Below, one piece after another: positions 17,939 to 26,968 of a stretch of 40,339 nt of DNA. Within the stretch, counting starts at the first letter, position 1. Every line of letters begins with the position of its first letter. The stretch covers positions 1-40,339 of the forward strand of contig CAJXYE010000041.1 of the NCBI GenBank assembly GCA_913063325.1. The letters run 5' to 3'. The notes beneath the pieces are model-generated. The model saw only the letters and a program-made list of their open reading frames with translations. It had not been told where the DNA came from and searched no databases. The position numbers were made by a program, and so were the translations under genes. The DNA comes from an uncultured Colwellia sp. Lineage in GTDB: Bacteria > Pseudomonadota > Gammaproteobacteria > Enterobacterales > Alteromonadaceae.

Positions 17939-19525
17939 TTGAAAATTATTACATCATTAAAAATACTTGCTAGCAGTGCTTTGTTACTCTGTTTAACGAC
18001 TCCTGTACATGCAACAGAAGATCCTTCACGCCCTAATGTATTAGCGATATGGGGAGATGATATAGGCATGGATAACTTAAGCGCCTATACCATGGGACAA
18101 GCAGGTCACTGGACACCAAATATTGACCGTATTGCTAAAGAAGGCGCAATATTTACTGATTACTACGCAGAAAACTCTTGTACTGCTGGTCGCTCTGCAT
18201 TTATTCATGGCCAACATCCAATGCGTACAGGCTTAACCAAAGTTGGCTTACCTGGTGCTAAAGAAGGCGCTCGTGAAGATGATGTTACATTAGCAGGTTT
18301 ATTAAAGCCTCTAGGTTACATGACCGCCCAGTTTGGTAAAAATCATTTTGGCGATCAAGACAGTCATTTACCTACAAACCATGGTTTTGACGAATTTTAT
18401 GGCAACCTGTATCACTTAAATGCCGAAGAAGAGCCTGAACATGAAGACTATAACCGATTCATGACTGCGGAAATGAAGAAGCGTTTTAGCCCTCGCGGCG
18501 TTATTCATTCATTTGCTGATGGACGTATTGAAGACTCAGGTCCATTAACCAAAAAGCGTATGGAAACAGCCGACGAAGAGTTTTTAGCAGCCACCATAAA
18601 GTTTATGGAAAAAGCGCACAAAGCTAAAAAGCCATTTTTTGCATGGTTTAATGCAACTCGAATGCATATTTGGACACATTTAAAAGATGATGTTAAAGGT
18701 ATCTCTAAACGTGGCGGCCTATATGGCGACGGCTTGGTAGAGCATGATCGTCACGTAGGACAATTACTCGATAAGCTCGATGAGCTAGGCATCAGTGGCA
18801 ATACAATCGTTATTTACACAACGGATAATGGCGCAGAAAAGTTTTCTTGGCCTGATGGGGGCACAGTGCGCTTCCGTGGCGAAAAAAATACCACTTGGGA
18901 AGGTGGCTTTAGAGCACCTGCCATGGTTCGTTGGCCAAATAAAATAAAATCAGGTCAGATAGTTAACGAACTAACCGCTCATAATGACTGGTTACCAACG
19001 GTTATGGCTGCGGTAGGTAATACAAATATTAAAGAACAGTTAAAGAAAGGGGCAATATTTAACGGTCGTCAATATAAAATTCATTTAGACGGTTACAACA
19101 TATTGCCACAACTAATTGAAGGTAAAAATACTACTGCTGACGATAATACAAACTGGCCTCGTAAAAACTTTATTTATGCAACCGATGGCGGCAAAGTTGC
19201 TGCAATTAGAATGGGCGACTGGAAATTATTATTCTTAGAGCAAAAATGTAAGGGTTGGGAAGTATGGGCTTGTCCTTTAGTGGCACGCCGTCTACCTTTA
19301 ATTTTAAATTTACGCCAAGATCCATATGAAGAAGCACCAATAAATGCGGGAGGCTATGATAGATGGTCGGTAGATCACTTATTTACTGTTGCTCCTGCGG
19401 CAACAGAAGTAATAAAATTCTTACAAACATTTAAAGAATTCCCGCCATCACAAGCACCAGCCGACTTTACCTTTTCAACGGTTGTTGAAAAAATGAAAAT
19501 TTGGGAAAACGTGACATATAAATAA
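17939..19525 (+). CDS. Secreted Cys-type sulfatase (arylsulfatase A-like, formylglycine enzyme)
   Basis: The protein has 528 residues. A signal peptide runs to VHA (about residue 25), so the enzyme is exported. The sulfatase signature CTAGR starts at C81, the Cys that must be oxidised to formylglycine, and fits CxAxR. Metal and active-site residues appear in WGDDIGMDN (D40, D41), GKNHFGD and TTDNGAE, with a Lys in EKNTTWEGGFRAP. It hydrolyses a sulfate ester. The substrate could be an aryl, steroid or sugar sulfate and is not decidable here. No maturase (FGE or anSME) is encoded in the window. The start is an uncommon TTG, chosen because it gives a complete signal peptide; the upstream ACGGACA is only a weak ribosome-binding site. 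It is divergent from the AlkS/MalT-type regulator. Confidence 0.9.
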   Translation: MKIITSLKILASSALLLCLTTPVHATEDPSRPNVLAIWGDDIGMDNLSAYTMGQAGHWTPNIDRIAKEGAIFTDYYAENSCTAGRSAFIHGQHPMRTGLTKVGLPGAKEGAREDDVTLAGLLKPLGYMTAQFGKNHFGDQDSHLPTNHGFDEFYGNLYHLNAEEEPEHEDYNRFMTAEMKKRFSPRGVIHSFADGRIEDSGPLTKKRMETADEEFLAATIKFMEKAHKAKKPFFAWFNATRMHIWTHLKDDVKGISKRGGLYGDGLVEHDRHVGQLLDKLDELGISGNTIVIYTTDNGAEKFSWPDGGTVRFRGEKNTTWEGGFRAPAMVRWPNKIKSGQIVNELTAHNDWLPTVMAAVGNTNIKEQLKKGAIFNGRQYKIHLDGYNILPQLIEGKNTTADDNTNWPRKNFIYATDGGKVAAIRMGDWKLLFLEQKCKGWEVWACPLVARRLPLILNLRQDPYEEAPINAGGYDRWSVDHLFTVAPAATEVIKFLQTFKEFPPSQAPADFTFSTVVEKMKIWENVTYK

Positions 19526-19537
19526 AAATCACAAAAA

Positions 19538-19570
19538 AAAAAGCAAGAGTTAATACAGCTCTTGCTTTTT
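19538..19570. terminator. Bidirectional hairpin terminator after the sulfatase gene
   Basis: AAAAAGCAAGAG (19538-19549) pairs perfectly with CTCTTGCTTTTT (19559-19570), a 12-bp stem with a 9-base loop whose arm supplies the T tract. It begins 13 bp after the sulfatase stop and isolates it from the MoxR operon that follows. Confidence 0.88.
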
Positions 19571-19683
19571 CGTTCTACACTAAAATAAAAGCTTAGTTAT
19601 GTAATTCATTAAAAACCATGTATTTATACACACTTTTGGCATTACAAATAAACTAATAACACCATTACCAATAAAGAATAAAT

Positions 19684-20655
19684 ATGGCCGAAAACATATT
19701 AGCTCAAATTAAAGCGCTTCAGTCAGAAGTAAACCAGTCAATTTTAGGGCAAGAAAAGCTCGTTAATGCCTTAATAATTGCATTGCTGACCAACGGCAAC
19801 GTACTGCTTGAAGGATTACCTGGTACCGCTAAAACCCGCTCTATTCGCACCTTGGCTAAAGTGCTTGAAGCTAAGTTGGGGCGTATTCAATTTACGCCCG
19901 ACTTGTTACCATCAGACGTTACAGGCACAGAAATGTTCCAAGATATCGATGGTAAAACTGATCTCTCCTTTAAAGAAGGGCCTATATTCAATCAATTAGT
20001 TCTAGCCGACGAAATCAATAGAGCTCCTGCAAAAGTACAAGCGGCATTGCTTGAAGCAATGGAAGAAAGACAAGTTACTGTGATGGGGAAAAGCTATCAA
20101 TTACCTGATCTATTTATGGTATTGGCCACACAGAATCCAATAGAGCAAGAAGGTACCTACCCTCTTCCTGAAGCACAAATCGATCGTTTCGCGCTAAAAA
20201 TTCAAATCGACTACCCTGATGATGAACAAGAATTATCAATAATTCGTTTAGTGCGCTCAGAAGAAGGTAACAAACAACAAGCGCCTATCAAAATACAACA
20301 AAGTGTTGTTTTTGATGCTCGTCAACAAGTATTAAACATACACATGAGTGAAGCGGTAGAAAAGTACATTGTCGCAATAGTGATGGCGACTCGTAAACCA
20401 GAACGCTACCCAAATAGCAATTTAAAAAACTGGATAGCAGTTGGCGCTAGTCCTCGCGCTAGTATCATTTTAGACAGGTGTTCACGAGCACAAGCATTCT
20501 TAAATGAAAAAGACTATGTAGATCCCGATGATGTTAGACAAGTAGTTTGTGACGTCCTCAGACATCGAATAAACCTAAGTTATGAAGCGCAAGCTGACGG
20601 AATAACTTCTGACGATGTTATTAACGAAATAATTAAGCAAGTCGCTGTCGTATAA
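19684..20655 (+). CDS. moxR: MoxR-family AAA+ ATPase
   Basis: The protein has 323 residues. Walker A is GLPGTAKT (44-51), Walker B is LVLADEINRAP (D109, E110), and the sensor 1 stretch MVLATQNPIEQEGTYPLPEA is typical of MoxR. MoxR ATPases act as chaperone-like partners of von Willebrand A proteins, preparing or remodelling envelope or metal-containing enzymes. It is first in a six-gene run with DUF58, DUF4381 and two VWA proteins, which is the classic setting. The next gene starts 10 bp downstream. The promoter should lie in the 110 bp after the sulfatase terminator; no clear hexamers are seen. Confidence 0.93.
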   Translation: MAENILAQIKALQSEVNQSILGQEKLVNALIIALLTNGNVLLEGLPGTAKTRSIRTLAKVLEAKLGRIQFTPDLLPSDVTGTEMFQDIDGKTDLSFKEGPIFNQLVLADEINRAPAKVQAALLEAMEERQVTVMGKSYQLPDLFMVLATQNPIEQEGTYPLPEAQIDRFALKIQIDYPDDEQELSIIRLVRSEEGNKQQAPIKIQQSVVFDARQQVLNIHMSEAVEKYIVAIVMATRKPERYPNSNLKNWIAVGASPRASIILDRCSRAQAFLNEKDYVDPDDVRQVVCDVLRHRINLSYEAQADGITSDDVINEIIKQVAVV

Positions 20656-20664
20656 ACCAAGCCA

Positions 20665-21597
20665 ATGAAAACAGTTAAAGCAATTGATGAACGCATACAA
20701 ATAACGCTAAAACAACTTATGCGTTTAAAACACGACGCTCATGGCTTTAGCTTTTTATCTAATCAACCATTAAAAAGTAAATTAATGGGTCGTAAACGCT
20801 CTACCATTAGGGGAAGAGGTTTGGACTTCTCCGAGTTAAGAGATTATCGCCCAGGAGACGATATAAGAAATGTTGACTGGCGTGTCACTAATCGTATGGG
20901 CAAGCCCTATGTGCGCCTTTATTGTGAAGAAAAAGACCGACCTGTCATGATCATTGTCGATCAACGTTCAAATATGCACTTTGGCAGCCAATGGAAAATG
21001 AAGTCAGTTTTAGCAGCTGAACTTAGTGCGTTAATTGCATGGAAGGCATTAGATGAAGGTGATAGTGTTGGCTTTATTATATTGTCAGATCAACGTTACA
21101 TTGAATGTGAACCAACTAGAAGTCATACAAAGTTTCAACAGTATTTAGCATTAATAGTTAAGTTTAATCAAATAATAAACAGTAACAGTGCCCAAACCAA
21201 CAAGCCCATTTCAATGGCTGGCTTACTCAAAAAAGCTGAAAAGTTTATTACTCACGATTACTTGCTAATAGTTATTTCAGATTTTATTGACCCGCAGGCA
21301 TCAATAATACCGAGCCTTGCAAAACTAACTCAGCACAACGACATTATCGCCTGTTACGTTTATGACCAACTAGAGCATGATATTCGCCCGCTAGAAAACC
21401 TAGTGTTAGGAGATGGCGAATACCAATTACAACTGTCAGCTAATAAAAAAGGTCTAACAGAAAAGTTTAATCACTATACCGAACAGAAGTTGTCTAACAT
21501 GCAAACAACGTTTGCTAAACACAATATTCCATTATTGTCTTTTTCAACAGAATTTAACGTTGCTGGACAAGTTCGTAAACACCTAGGGGCAGCTTAA
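20665..21597 (+). CDS. DUF58-family protein of the MoxR operon
   Basis: The protein has 310 residues. The DUF58 signature is clear at about residues 52-80 (LDFSELRDYRPGDDIRNVDW, then RVTNRMGKPYVR). The rest folds as a VWA-like domain but without a complete DxSxS metal site (VDQRSN instead). No membrane segment is seen. It is usually paired with MoxR and thought to be an adaptor or effector of that ATPase. It overlaps the next start by one base (TAATG). Confidence 0.9.
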   Translation: MKTVKAIDERIQITLKQLMRLKHDAHGFSFLSNQPLKSKLMGRKRSTIRGRGLDFSELRDYRPGDDIRNVDWRVTNRMGKPYVRLYCEEKDRPVMIIVDQRSNMHFGSQWKMKSVLAAELSALIAWKALDEGDSVGFIILSDQRYIECEPTRSHTKFQQYLALIVKFNQIINSNSAQTNKPISMAGLLKKAEKFITHDYLLIVISDFIDPQASIIPSLAKLTQHNDIIACYVYDQLEHDIRPLENLVLGDGEYQLQLSANKKGLTEKFNHYTEQKLSNMQTTFAKHNIPLLSFSTEFNVAGQVRKHLGAA

Positions 21598-22163
21598 TGT
21601 TAGATGCCTCATCAACAATCAATCAAAGTTTTGGCAATTTAGCATTGACCAACTTTAATGAGGCTCCAATGCCAGAAACCTTACCAATTTTACCTTTTGC
21701 CCCAGGGTGGAGCTACCTTGCAATAATATTTATTACTTGGTTAATAATCTTTATTATTCAAAAATTAATTTATCAAATTAATAACCACTATCGAAAAAGT
21801 GCACTATTGGCTTTAGCTGAACTAGCAAACTCTTCGTTAACCGAACAAGCGCGACTATATCAACTAGCAGAGCTAATAAAAGGAACTGCTCTTTATATTT
21901 TCCCTCGTGAAATTATTGCGCGACAAACAGGAAAAGATTGGTTTAATTTTTTAAATACTCATAATAAAAAACAAGTATTTGATAGTAATGCCCACCAACT
22001 ATTAGGTGATAACCTATACCAAGTACCAAAAGAAGCGTGCACAGAGAAACAGTGGCACTCATTAATAGAACAAACCAAACTTTGGATCCAGCAGCATCCT
22101 TACGAAGGAGTGAATCCCGTCATAAAACCTTTTAGCTTATTAAACTTAGTTAAGAGCAAGTAA
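21597..22163 (+). CDS. DUF4381-family membrane protein of the MoxR operon
   Basis: The protein has 188 residues with one transmembrane helix at about residues 40-58 (YLAIIFITWLIIFIIQKLIY). A soluble helical domain with the W-F-N-F-L motif near residue 120 (TGKDWFNFLNTH) follows. DUF4381 proteins occur between DUF58 and VWA genes in these operons. It presumably anchors or links the complex at the inner membrane. The role is not known in detail. Start and stop overlap or abut both neighbours, consistent with co-translation. Confidence 0.82.
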   Translation: MLDASSTINQSFGNLALTNFNEAPMPETLPILPFAPGWSYLAIIFITWLIIFIIQKLIYQINNHYRKSALLALAELANSSLTEQARLYQLAELIKGTALYIFPREIIARQTGKDWFNFLNTHNKKQVFDSNAHQLLGDNLYQVPKEACTEKQWHSLIEQTKLWIQQHPYEGVNPVIKPFSLLNLVKSK

Positions 22164-22167
22164 CCTA

Positions 22168-23154
22168 ATGCTTGAATTTGTATTCCCTTGGCTATTTCTT
22201 CTTCTACCGTTACCTCTGTTGCTACGCTTTCTTCCAGAATACCTACAACAAAATCAAATGGTTAAAGTACCATTTTTCAATAAGCTCATCGAAATATCAG
22301 GTGATAAAGCCAAGCTAGGGGCAAAAACACAACAGCCAAGCCGGTTACAAAAGTCTGTTTTGATCATTTCTTGGTTGCTTTTTGTATTAGCTGCTGCAAA
22401 ACCTCAATGGTTGCAAGATCCAATAGTACAAACAAAATCAGCAAGAGATCTAATGGTTGCTGTTGATGCTTCAGGGTCAATGGCAACAACTGACTTTAAA
22501 GTGGCAAGTGATAATACAGTTGACCGACTAACCATGGTTAAGTCAGTGCTAAAATCTCTTGCTATGGAGCGTAAAAACGATCGTTTAGGTTTAATTGTAT
22601 TTGGCTCTGCAGCCTACCTTCAAATGCCTTTTAGTGAAGACCATGCAACTTGGTTAACTTTACTCAATGAAACTGAAATTGCAATGGCGGGCCAAAGTAC
22701 GGTAATTGGTGACGCCATAGGTATTGCAATTAAGCACTTTGAAGAAAGTGAAACAAAAAACCGAGTACTTATTTTACTGACCGATGGTAATGATGCAGGC
22801 AGCAAAGTACCACCAATAGACGCTGCAAAAATAGCTGCTAGCTACGGCGTTAAAATATATACAATTGCGCTTGGCGACCCAGCAACGATTGGCGAGCGAA
22901 AACTCGATAGTAAAACCTTAAAGCGCATCGCTGAGCTAACTGGTGGAAATTTTTATCATGCGATGGACACCAGCCAACTTAGTCAAGCTTACCTAAATAT
23001 TGCCCAACTTGAACCGCAAACATATGACTCTATATCATTTCGCCCTAAACAAAGTATGCATCATATCCCTTTGATTACCTTAGTTATTATGAATTTATGT
23101 ATGGTAGTGTATATACGTTCAAGAATAAAAGTTAAGGTGCCCTATGATCAGTGA
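22168..23154 (+). CDS. BatA-like von Willebrand factor A membrane protein
   Basis: The protein has 328 residues. N-terminal hydrophobic segments lie at residues 3-20 and about 62-78. A VWA domain follows with an intact MIDAS motif DASGS (D100, S102, S104), a later Thr in the STVIGDAIG segment and an Asp in LLTDGND. A C-terminal transmembrane helix spans about residues 298-316. It is the BatA-type protein of aerotolerance (Bat) operons, binding a divalent metal and partner proteins in the periplasm. It overlaps the next gene by 11 bp. Confidence 0.88.
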   Translation: MLEFVFPWLFLLLPLPLLLRFLPEYLQQNQMVKVPFFNKLIEISGDKAKLGAKTQQPSRLQKSVLIISWLLFVLAAAKPQWLQDPIVQTKSARDLMVAVDASGSMATTDFKVASDNTVDRLTMVKSVLKSLAMERKNDRLGLIVFGSAAYLQMPFSEDHATWLTLLNETEIAMAGQSTVIGDAIGIAIKHFEESETKNRVLILLTDGNDAGSKVPPIDAAKIAASYGVKIYTIALGDPATIGERKLDSKTLKRIAELTGGNFYHAMDTSQLSQAYLNIAQLEPQTYDSISFRPKQSMHHIPLITLVIMNLCMVVYIRSRIKVKVPYDQ

Positions 23155-24775
23155 CCTGGCTTACTCGCAACTACTACAAAACTTTCACTTTTTAAGGCCA
23201 TGGTGGGCATTGTTGATCCCGATACTCTGGTTATTGTTATCGAACAAAAACTCGAAGAAAAATGAAGACCAGCAAGCTAAAAAGGTTTTTGCTCAGCACA
23301 TTTATCAAGAACTAACAGCAGAAGCTGGAAGTATCAGAAAAATATCTCCCTCAATTGTTGCATGGGTTGTAATGCTGCTAATTACCGTGATTTTAATGGG
23401 CCCAAGTTGGCAACGCCAGCCTTCTCCTTTTCTACAAGACAGCTCTGCTCTATTCATATTGCTTGATACCAGTAACTCCATGAATAGTGTTGACATTCAG
23501 CCTTCTAGACTTGAGCGAGCTAAACAAAAAGTATCAGATCTTCTCGCTGAACGCCCTGAAGGTTATACCAGCTTAATTGTCTATTCAGGCAGTGCTCACT
23601 CAATATTACCGTTAACAAACGATCACAATATATTAAGAAACTACTTGTCAGCTGTTACAACCAAAATAATGCCTCAGCAAGGAAAGTCTGTAGCTAATGC
23701 GTTAACTTTAATAAAACAAGCAACCATCAGCGACGATACACCCGTTACCGTTTTACTTATAACCGATGACATCACCGAACAAAGCCAACAGGCATTAACA
23801 CGCTTTTCTGAACAACACCGCTATCAAATGTTAATTTACGGCATCGGCTCTACGAATGAAGAGCTTAGCGCAAAAGGTTTAACGCTTCCTTCATTAAACA
23901 ATCAAAAGCTTAGTCGCATTTCAGATGAAATAGACGGTTTTTATCTGTCGGCAACAATTAATAAACAAGACATTCACCAACTAGTCAGTAGAATCAAAAG
24001 CTTTTATAACCCAATAAATGACAAACATATCCCTTGGGTTGATAGCGGTTATTGGCTTGTTTTTCCCGCAATGTTACTTTATTTACTGTGGTTTAGACGA
24101 GGCTGGACGATTCGCTGGTCAAGTTTTATTGTTGTACTTTGCTTATCACTACCAAGTACTCAAGGCCAAGCTGCTGAAAACAGCTTTGCTAATTTTTGGT
24201 TAACTCCTAACCAACAAGGACAACTATATTTTTATTTGAAAGATTATAAAACCGCTGCTGAGCGATTCGAAAATACGATGTGGAAGGCCACCTCTTATTA
24301 CCTAAACGAAGACTTTGACCTCGCAATAGAATACTTTTCAAGAATAGATAGCAATGATGCCAAATTACGTTTAGCAAACGCCTACGCTCATGCAGAAAAA
24401 TACTATGCTGCTGAGTCTATTTATCAATCGTTACTTGCCGTTTTCCCTAATAACCAAGCAATCATTGAAAACTTAGCGGCTGTGCAAAAAATAATTAAAG
24501 CTCGAGAGTCGTTATCTGAACATCAAAAACAAGAGCAAAATGAACGTTCAGATGATGAAACAAGTGATCAATTTAAACAGGCAAAAGGTAAACAAATAAA
24601 AACGAATCAACGTAAGCAAGAAGTTCAGCAATACAGTGCAGAACAAATACTAAAGAATGAGCAACTTGCCAAAATGTGGATGGAAAATCTACAAAAAAAT
24701 CCGAGTAAATTTTTAGCAAACAAACTGCAAATACAAGTGAATAAGCAAAAACTATTAGGGAGTAGCAATGAGTAA
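23144..24775 (+). CDS. BatB/BatC-like fusion: von Willebrand A domain plus TPR
   Basis: The protein has 543 residues. Transmembrane helices lie at about residues 19-33 and 68-86. The VWA domain has a MIDAS motif DTSNS (D108, S110, S112). Two more hydrophobic helices at about 300-345 precede a periplasmic TPR region (about 360-460) and a Lys/Gln-rich charged tail. In Bacteroidetes the VWA (BatB) and TPR (BatC) parts are separate genes; here, as in many gammaproteobacteria, they are joined. It likely works with the preceding VWA protein. It overlaps the next gene by 8 bp. Confidence 0.86.
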   Translation: MISDLAYSQLLQNFHFLRPWWALLIPILWLLLSNKNSKKNEDQQAKKVFAQHIYQELTAEAGSIRKISPSIVAWVVMLLITVILMGPSWQRQPSPFLQDSSALFILLDTSNSMNSVDIQPSRLERAKQKVSDLLAERPEGYTSLIVYSGSAHSILPLTNDHNILRNYLSAVTTKIMPQQGKSVANALTLIKQATISDDTPVTVLLITDDITEQSQQALTRFSEQHRYQMLIYGIGSTNEELSAKGLTLPSLNNQKLSRISDEIDGFYLSATINKQDIHQLVSRIKSFYNPINDKHIPWVDSGYWLVFPAMLLYLLWFRRGWTIRWSSFIVVLCLSLPSTQGQAAENSFANFWLTPNQQGQLYFYLKDYKTAAERFENTMWKATSYYLNEDFDLAIEYFSRIDSNDAKLRLANAYAHAEKYYAAESIYQSLLAVFPNNQAIIENLAAVQKIIKARESLSEHQKQEQNERSDDETSDQFKQAKGKQIKTNQRKQEVQQYSAEQILKNEQLAKMWMENLQKNPSKFLANKLQIQVNKQKLLGSSNE

Positions 24776-26060
24776 AGCTAAATTACTTGCTCTTTTTTTG
24801 CTACTGCTACCTTATTCATTAGCACATGCAGCAACAACTATTGACGATTTAATCAGACAAAATGAGCTACAAGTATCTATTGAAGTTGTAAACGATAGAC
24901 CTGTGATAGTTGGTCAAGAAGTAACGATAAAACTGCGAATTGCAACATCCACTTGGTTTAAAGGGTCGGTAACATTCACTTTGCCAGAAATTGATAACGC
25001 CATTGTTATCCAGCGCAGTAATTTTGGCCTAAATAGTAGCGAACACCTCAATGGTAAACGGTGGACGGTGCATGAAAAAGAGTTTTCGATATTTCCGCAA
25101 CAAGCAACTAACTATATGGTTCCTGAATTTGAAGTTAGCATGAAAATTCATGTTATTGGTCAAGGTGATATTGAAGGAATCATACTAACTAACCCTATAG
25201 TCTTCAGCGCCTTAGTACCAAAGCAATTGCAAAATAGTCTTGATGAAAACAGCCAATGGTGGGCAGCTAATCACTTGGCTATTAAACAAGCTTGGGATAA
25301 AGATTTAACACAGTTATTGCCTGGTGATGCTGTCACTCGCACTATCACCATTGAAGCAGACGGCTTACTTGCCATGATGCTACCTGAAATAAACCACAAT
25401 ACCATTCATGGTTTACCTCATTACTTATCGACACCAGAGCTTATCGACAACAACAACCGAGGCAACAAGCTTGCAACGCGCATTCAAAAGTTCACTTATA
25501 TCGTTGAGCAGCAAGGAAAAGTGGTTATTCCAAAAATCAAACTTGCTTGGTGGGACAATAACGCTCAAACCCTTAAACATGCACAACTTGATTCACAACC
25601 AATAGCCATCGGCTCACTTACTGTTGGGCAACAGTTTCAGTTGTATATAACTAAAAACCTAACCATATTTTTTTACCTATTATGTGCTCTATGCTTACTT
25701 ATTGGTTATTTAGTTTTTATTAGAAAAAGAACTAATAATTCAAATCAAGATAAACACCGAACAAAAAAGATCAAAGCTCAGCTAAAACAAGCGATAAAAA
25801 GCAATGACCACAAAAGCTTTATAAAATGGGCTTATATTTACTTAGACACTGTTACTAAGTCTAACAACATAAATCTATTAACTAAGGAACTCAGCAGAGA
25901 AGAAAATTCGGCAACTAGTTCATTATTTGAAAGCGTTTTTTCGCCAGTATCTTCAGATAAACAAACTGATCGGCTCTCAAAAAGCTATCTCAAGGCGTTA
26001 AATAAAAATAGTAAAGTAATAACAAAACCTAAAACACCAAACATTAACCCTAAGGGTTGA
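24768..26060 (+). CDS. BatD-like membrane protein
   Basis: The protein has 430 residues. A signal peptide (LLALFLLLLPYSLAHAA) is followed by a periplasmic beta-rich region with Ig-like BatD character (about 30-280) and one transmembrane helix near residues 294-315. A basic, Lys-rich cytoplasmic tail completes it. Position and topology fit BatD, the last member of Bat operons. The sequence is weakly conserved, so the call leans on context. The hydrolase gene follows 25 bp later. Confidence 0.78.
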   Translation: MSKAKLLALFLLLLPYSLAHAATTIDDLIRQNELQVSIEVVNDRPVIVGQEVTIKLRIATSTWFKGSVTFTLPEIDNAIVIQRSNFGLNSSEHLNGKRWTVHEKEFSIFPQQATNYMVPEFEVSMKIHVIGQGDIEGIILTNPIVFSALVPKQLQNSLDENSQWWAANHLAIKQAWDKDLTQLLPGDAVTRTITIEADGLLAMMLPEINHNTIHGLPHYLSTPELIDNNNRGNKLATRIQKFTYIVEQQGKVVIPKIKLAWWDNNAQTLKHAQLDSQPIAIGSLTVGQQFQLYITKNLTIFFYLLCALCLLIGYLVFIRKRTNNSNQDKHRTKKIKAQLKQAIKSNDHKSFIKWAYIYLDTVTKSNNINLLTKELSREENSATSSLFESVFSPVSSDKQTDRLSKSYLKALNKNSKVITKPKTPNINPKG

Positions 26061-26085
26061 TCTATCTACTGAAGTAATAAAGATC

Positions 26086-26862
26086 ATGAACATAACAACG
26101 CAATACATCGATTTAAATAGCGGCAAAGTTTTCGTAAAAATATGGACACCAGAATCTATAGAAAATAAAGCGCCTATTGTGCTATTACACGATTCACTTG
26201 GTTCAGTAAATCAATGGAAAGACTTCCCTCTTCAACTAGCAACTAAATTATCTAGACAGGTTATTGCCTACGACAGACTTGGTTTTGGGAGTTCAGACGC
26301 TAGAGAGCAATTACCATCTCTTAACTTTATAGAAGAAGAAGGCTTAGTTTACTTTCCTCAAATCAAGGCTAAATTAGGTTTAACAGAATATTTAGTACTT
26401 GGTCATAGTGTTGGTGGTGCAATGGCTATTAACATTGCCGCACAAGATAAGGAATGTTTATCAATTATAACCATTGCCGCACAAGCATTTGTTGAAGATC
26501 TTACAATTAGCGGTATTGAGCAGGCAAAATCTGTCTTTCAACAACCTCAGCATTTCGAGAAACTAGTTAAGTGGCATGGTGATAAAACGCGATGGGTAAT
26601 AGATGCATGGACAGAAGTTTGGCTAAACCCTGAGTTTCGCACTTGGCAACTAACAGTAGCAAGCAAAATTACTTGTCCAGTACTAGCATTACATGGTGAA
26701 AAAGATGAATATGGCTCTGTCGCTTTTCCAAGCTATATAGTTGAACAATCCACAGGTCAAGCTCAACTGAATATTATTCAAAGCTGTGGTCATATGCCCC
26801 ATAAGACCCACACGAAACAAGTACTATTAGCAATAGATGATTTTATTAATGATCTTTCTTAA
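26086..26862 (+). CDS. Alpha/beta-fold hydrolase
   Basis: The protein has 258 residues. The catalytic triad is visible: nucleophile S108 in GHSVGG, D207 in HGEKDEYG and H236 in CGHMPHK. The oxyanion segment is HDSLGSVNQW (35-44). The fold and length match the lipase/esterase, C-C hydrolase and BioH-like groups of the superfamily. There is no signal peptide. It lies last in the MoxR/Bat operon, 25 bp after the BatD-like gene, and just before a terminator, so it is likely co-transcribed although its role there is unclear. The substrate is unknown. Confidence 0.85.
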   Translation: MNITTQYIDLNSGKVFVKIWTPESIENKAPIVLLHDSLGSVNQWKDFPLQLATKLSRQVIAYDRLGFGSSDAREQLPSLNFIEEEGLVYFPQIKAKLGLTEYLVLGHSVGGAMAINIAAQDKECLSIITIAAQAFVEDLTISGIEQAKSVFQQPQHFEKLVKWHGDKTRWVIDAWTEVWLNPEFRTWQLTVASKITCPVLALHGEKDEYGSVAFPSYIVEQSTGQAQLNIIQSCGHMPHKTHTKQVLLAIDDFINDLS

Positions 26863-26899
26863 CTCAAGAAGACGAAGACATTAAAACGAACTCAATATA

Positions 26900-26936
26900 A
26901 AAGCCCTATAGCTCATTAAAGTAACTATAGGGCTTT
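26900..26936. terminator. Bidirectional terminator between convergent operons
   Basis: AAAGCCCTATAG (26900-26911) pairs perfectly with CTATAGGGCTTT (26925-26936) around a 13-base loop. It lies between the stop of the rightward Bat operon and the stop of the leftward oxidoreductase operon and should serve both. Confidence 0.9.
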
Positions 26937-26968
26937 CTCAATCAGCTGGTTCAAGCAAACTCACGGTT

